64,000 bases of DNA, taken from assembly GCA_013100825.1 (NCBI GenBank), contig CP040001.1, forward strand, positions 829,661-893,660. Direction: 5' to 3'. Source of the DNA: Candidatus Saccharibacteria bacterium oral taxon 488. GTDB taxonomy: Bacteria; Patescibacteriota; Saccharimonadia; Saccharimonadales; Saccharimonadaceae. Under the pieces are notes generated by a model. It was not told the origin of the DNA, ran no database searches, and was given only the letters and a program-made list of their open reading frames with translations. Shown here in pieces: positions 61,801 to 64,000 of this stretch. Every line of letters starts with the position of its first letter. The stretch's first letter is position 1. The position numbers and the translations under genes are program-made.

Positions 61801-62258
61801 GAACTCTTCTGCGAGATTACTAAGTGCCGCGCACGGCCTTCGCCCTCAGAGTGGGTCTCAATATCGCTATAGTCACTCGCCACATGGTGCACTACCCAAC
61901 GATCAGCCGAATTTAGTTCAATAATCTTCGTCTCACCCGTCCGCCGCACCTCTTCGATCCAGCCGCGCGCCTTGTCAGCAATCTTTTCGGCATGCTGCTT
62001 CTTATAATCAGCGATATCAACATTCACTCGCACCAGCGCCGCCTGACGGTTACGCAAAATTGCTGACACCACCGTTTGTAGACTCCGCAGTGTCTCAGCA
62101 TTTCGCCCGATCAGCAAGCTATTACGCTCACTCGACGGCACAACAGCCTTGATAACATCGTCTTCAACGCTAACCTCGACATCCAGATTGAGATCAAAGA
62201 ACGCCAGAAAGTCCTCCAGATATTTCTTGACAAATTCAATGGTCGCGATTTGATCCAT
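61797..62258 (-). CDS. khpB: KhpB/Jag-type RNA-binding protein (KH-R3H), no Jag-N domain
   Basis: A 153-residue protein, MDQIATIEFVKKYLEDFLAF. A KH domain (VSVEDDVIKAVVPSSERNSL, LIGRNAETLRSLQTVVSAIL) is followed by R3H (SADRWVVHHVASDYSDIETH, RX3H pattern). The usual N-terminal Jag domain (60-80 residues) is absent. KhpB regulates mRNAs with KhpA in Gram-positive bacteria. It follows yidC by 9 nt with an AAGGAGG ribosome-binding site, the conserved origin-proximal order. Confidence 0.92.
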   Translation of the reverse strand: MDQIATIEFVKKYLEDFLAFFDLNLDVEVSVEDDVIKAVVPSSERNSLLIGRNAETLRSLQTVVSAILRNRQAALVRVNVDIADYKKQHAEKIADKARGWIEEVRRTGETKIIELNSADRWVVHHVASDYSDIETHSEGEGRARHLVISQKSS

Positions 62259-62267
62259 ACATCCTCC

Positions 62268-63218
62268 TTAGTCTTTCGCTTTTATCCGCGTGATGTTCGC
62301 CTCAGTCGCTGTGGCCGCTCGTTGCGAAGCGGCTTTTGATTTTTTTGCTGATGCGGCAGACTTGCTCGTAGATTTTGGCGAACGCTTTTCGCCGGCAATT
62401 TGTTGCATTTCCGTTCCGTCTTGCTTGAGAATAATGGCGTTTTGGATATAAGCAGCGATGTTTGAGGTTGCCATGTAGAGCGCCAGCGCCCCTGGCAAAC
62501 TGATCATAATAAGGAACATAAACACCGGCATAACCTTCATCATTTTGCGCGTGACAATGGCGTTAACCTCAGTTTGGTCAGCGTTCTTACCCTCGCCCGC
62601 CTCCATCAGCACATCACGCAACCGCTTCTTGTTGTCCGAACTTGGCGACATCTGCTTTGATAATAAATATTGCAAAACAGCGGCTACCAAGGCAAGGATG
62701 AGCAACCCAATTGATACACCACTTGATGATAACGCCTGCTTCGTCAGGTCCATCAGCCCCAAGAAATTCTGGTTAAAGTGATCTGGATTGGCGATCAAGT
62801 GCTTGACCGGCCCCCACTGCTCCATTACATCGTATGTGTACTTGGCGAGCTCTGAGCGCTGCAGTACGAATATCTGCACCACACGGTAAATCGCGATCAG
62901 TACTGGCAGCTGGATAAGGAGTACTAGGATAGAGCTCATCGGCTTGATGTTATGCTTTTTATACACATCCATCATCGCCATCGCCCGCATCTGTGGATTA
63001 TTCTTATATTTTTTGTTCAGCTTGGCAAGTTCGGGCTGTATCTTACGCATCGCTTTGGCTTGATGGAGCTGCTTCTTAACCAGCGGCCACAACAGAAAAC
63101 GCACAATTATTGTAAACAGTACAACGCTAACCCCAAAGTCACCGCCTGGAATTAGCGCATAAATTGCCATCAGCAAGTTAAAAATTGGTTGCACAATAAC
63201 CACATCAAACATGTTCAT
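62268..63218 (-). CDS. yidC: Membrane protein insertase YidC/Oxa1 family
   Basis: A 316-residue protein with five membrane helices (ALIPGGDFGVSVVLFTIIVR, FLLWPLVKKQLHQAKAMRKI; VLLIQLPVLIAIYRVVQIFV; PVFMFLIMISLPGALALYMA). The conserved FTIIVRFLLWPL carries the hydrophilic-groove Arg. There is no large P1 domain or lipobox, so it is the short Gram-positive-like type; the C-terminal 60 residues are basic and Lys/Ala/Ser-rich, likely ribosome-binding. Leaderless promoter TATAAT 6 nt before the ATG. Confidence 0.93.
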   Translation of the reverse strand: MNMFDVVIVQPIFNLLMAIYALIPGGDFGVSVVLFTIIVRFLLWPLVKKQLHQAKAMRKIQPELAKLNKKYKNNPQMRAMAMMDVYKKHNIKPMSSILVLLIQLPVLIAIYRVVQIFVLQRSELAKYTYDVMEQWGPVKHLIANPDHFNQNFLGLMDLTKQALSSSGVSIGLLILALVAAVLQYLLSKQMSPSSDNKKRLRDVLMEAGEGKNADQTEVNAIVTRKMMKVMPVFMFLIMISLPGALALYMATSNIAAYIQNAIILKQDGTEMQQIAGEKRSPKSTSKSAASAKKSKAASQRAATATEANITRIKAKD

Positions 63219-63224
63219 GTCCTC

Positions 63225-63230
63225 ATTATA
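63225..63230 (-). promoter_or_regulatory. Extended -10 box of yidC (leaderless)
   Basis: Minus strand TGGTATAAT, 6 nt before ATG 63218. Confidence 0.6.
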
Positions 63231-63242
63231 CCAGAGGTGGCG

Positions 63243-63590
63243 CTATTTATACAGCCCCGCCTGTGAAAAGAGTTGTTTTACTGCCGTCCTTAGGTCGCTA
63301 TGTGGCATCACCAGCACCTCCGGCGAAAACACCATAATAACAACATCAAACCCGCCCCGAATATGTGGCAACTCGAGTCGGATAATTTCGTAAATTCGGC
63401 GACGTACGCGGTTGCGTTTGACGGCGGATTTAAGCACCTTTTTACTAATCACTACCGAAAACCGACCATGGCGACGGCGCGGATTGGCAATATATTTCAT
63501 GGTGAGCTGCGATGAACGAATTGCCCGCCCGCGTGCATAGACATAGCGCAGGCTACCATGGCCATGAAATCGGTTGACGTAACGTAACAT
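63243..63590 (-). CDS. rnpA: Ribonuclease P protein component RnpA
   Basis: A 115-residue basic protein, MLRYVNRFHGHGSLRYVYAR, with VISKKVLKSAVKRNRVRRRI, YEIIR containing the RnpA signature KRNRVRRR, and VVIMVFSPEVLVMPHSDLRT. It binds the catalytic RNA of RNase P to process tRNA 5' ends. Conserved position between rpmH and yidC. TATACT lies 6 nt before the ATG. Confidence 0.95.
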   Translation of the reverse strand: MLRYVNRFHGHGSLRYVYARGRAIRSSQLTMKYIANPRRRHGRFSVVISKKVLKSAVKRNRVRRRIYEIIRLELPHIRGGFDVVIMVFSPEVLVMPHSDLRTAVKQLFSQAGLYK

Positions 63591-63596
63591 AGGTCC

Positions 63597-63602
63597 AGTA
63601 TA
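63597..63602 (-). promoter_or_regulatory. Extended -10 box of rnpA (leaderless)
   Basis: Minus strand TGCTATACT, 6 nt before ATG 63590, directly behind the rpmH terminator. Confidence 0.6.
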
Positions 63603-63604
63603 GC

Positions 63605-63633
63605 AAAATCCCGCCCTGTTAGGCGAGGCGGGA
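63605..63633 (-). terminator. Terminator after rpmH
   Basis: Minus strand CCCGCC ... GGCGGG (63632-63627 with 63615-63610), followed by ATTTT. It separates rpmH from rnpA. Confidence 0.65.
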
Positions 63634-63642
63634 GTTTGCGTT

Positions 63643-63780
63643 CTAGATAGCGATTTTAGCGCGACCCTTGAGGCGACGACGCTTCAGAACAGCGCGGCCA
63701 GCCTTGGTCGAAACACGAGCTCGAAAACCGTGCGTCTTGGCGCGATGTCGCTTGTGTGGTTGAAATGTTCGCTTTGGCAT
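63643..63780 (-). CDS. rpmH: 50S ribosomal protein L34
   Basis: A 45-residue protein, [45 protein letters not shown]. It matches L34 over its full length. It is the first gene of the minus-strand rpmH-rnpA-yidC-khpB group that flanks dnaA in many bacteria. A TACACT -10-like box lies 10 nt before the ATG. No Shine-Dalgarno is visible. Confidence 0.97.
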   Translation of the reverse strand: MPKRTFQPHKRHRAKTHGFRARVSTKAGRAVLKRRRLKGRAKIAI

Positions 63781-63825
63781 ATCGTCATTTAGTGTAGCCT
63801 TTTTTGACATTTTTTGCAAGCCATG

Positions 63826-64000
63826 GATAAACTTTCCACCGTTTCTGCTGTTTTTTCCACATATTTATCAGAGGTGGTTCATTGCTGTGGAAAAATCACC
63901 TCGAGAGTCCCTGAATTTTATGATGGCGCCTGTGCTTGTGGAAAAGTCTGATTTTTTGCTATAGTAGGGTTATCAACGTAGTTCCGAGGGGGAAGGTATT
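63826..64000. promoter_or_regulatory. Putative oriC / dnaA upstream region with DnaA boxes
   Basis: Three copies of TTTTCCACA (consensus TTATCCACA with one change): 63853-63861 on plus, and 63886-63894 and 63937-63945 as TGTGGAAAA. Weaker sites are GGATAA at 63825 and TTATCAACG near 63971. A promoter for dnaA has -10 TATAGT (63960-63965), with a DnaA box over the -35 position, suggesting autoregulation. A strong ribosome-binding site (GAGGGGGAAGG) at the right edge implies the dnaA start just beyond 64000. No gene lies in 63781-64000. Confidence 0.7.

Overview
The window looks like the last 64 kb before dnaA of a small, gene-dense bacterial chromosome, most likely a Saccharibacterium (TM7, Candidate Phyla Radiation), probably host-associated. 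This is an inference. It rests on the right edge (jag/khpB - yidC - rnpA - rpmH on the minus strand facing a DnaA-box region that leads into dnaA), the standard genetic code, tight overlapping operons, a short YidC, a GtrA-rich surface-polysaccharide locus, and anaerobic NrdD as the only ribonucleotide reductase seen. No rRNA, CRISPR array, transposase or prophage genes were found. One tRNA (Asn, GTT) is present. A striking general feature is that at least thirteen genes carry a TATAAT/TATACT-like -10 hexamer only 6-7 nt before the start codon, which implies leaderless mRNAs.

Layout. 0-1.1 kb: the tail of a probable polysaccharide deacetylase, a DUF167 protein and an XRE regulator. 1.1-14.4 kb: a defence island on the minus strand. 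It is a type I restriction-modification operon (hsdM ... hsdS ... hsdR) with three embedded extra genes (RhuM, a GHKL-ATPase with a PD-(D/E)XK-like tail, and a frameshifted DUF6119/TIGR04141 gene), preceded by a RadC protein and a DUF262/DUF1524 (GmrSD-like) protein. 14.4-20.4 kb: an anaerobic ribonucleotide reductase operon (nrdD-nrdG-FNR-like flavoprotein-acidic Cys-cluster protein) behind a promoter holding a correctly spaced pair of NrdR-like boxes. 20.4-25.5 kb: a P-loop kinase, an ABC transporter, an OmpR-type two-component system, a broken S66 (LD-carboxypeptidase/MccF-like) gene behind what looks like a complete ribosome-mediated attenuator with a His-rich leader peptide, and an ASCH protein. 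25.6-27.6 kb: an apparently acquired TetR-plus-oxidoreductase cassette flanked by a fragment and an intact copy of a small winged-helix gene.

27.6-34 kb: a GT2-GT39 fusion glycosyltransferase with a small membrane partner, a HEPN-motif gene pair (candidate abortive-infection module), a frameshifted GtrA gene, tRNA-Asn and a LexA-like DNA-binding domain without protease. Three promoters here share a WalR-like direct repeat (TGTWAH-N5-TGTWAH) at an identical distance from the -10 box, so they look like one regulon. 34-61.8 kb: a large surface-glycan locus with an O-antigen-ligase-like protein, a WbaP-like initiating transferase, GT4 and GT2 transferases, ManC-like, RmlABCD (dTDP-rhamnose), an aminosugar-type block (aminotransferase, Gfo/Idh dehydrogenase, ATP-grasp, epimerase, HAD), a Wzm/Wzt ABC exporter with a carbohydrate-binding tail, GtrA proteins, a GT-C-like membrane protein, and a secreted cell-wall-hydrolase-like protein with FG-GAP-like repeats. 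61.8-64 kb: conserved origin-proximal genes and the putative oriC.

How it works together: the glycan locus would build and export a rhamnose-containing surface polymer, the defence genes guard against phage, and the nrd operon supplies dNTPs anaerobically. Everything was read by eye from sequence; family names come from motif recognition, not from database searches.
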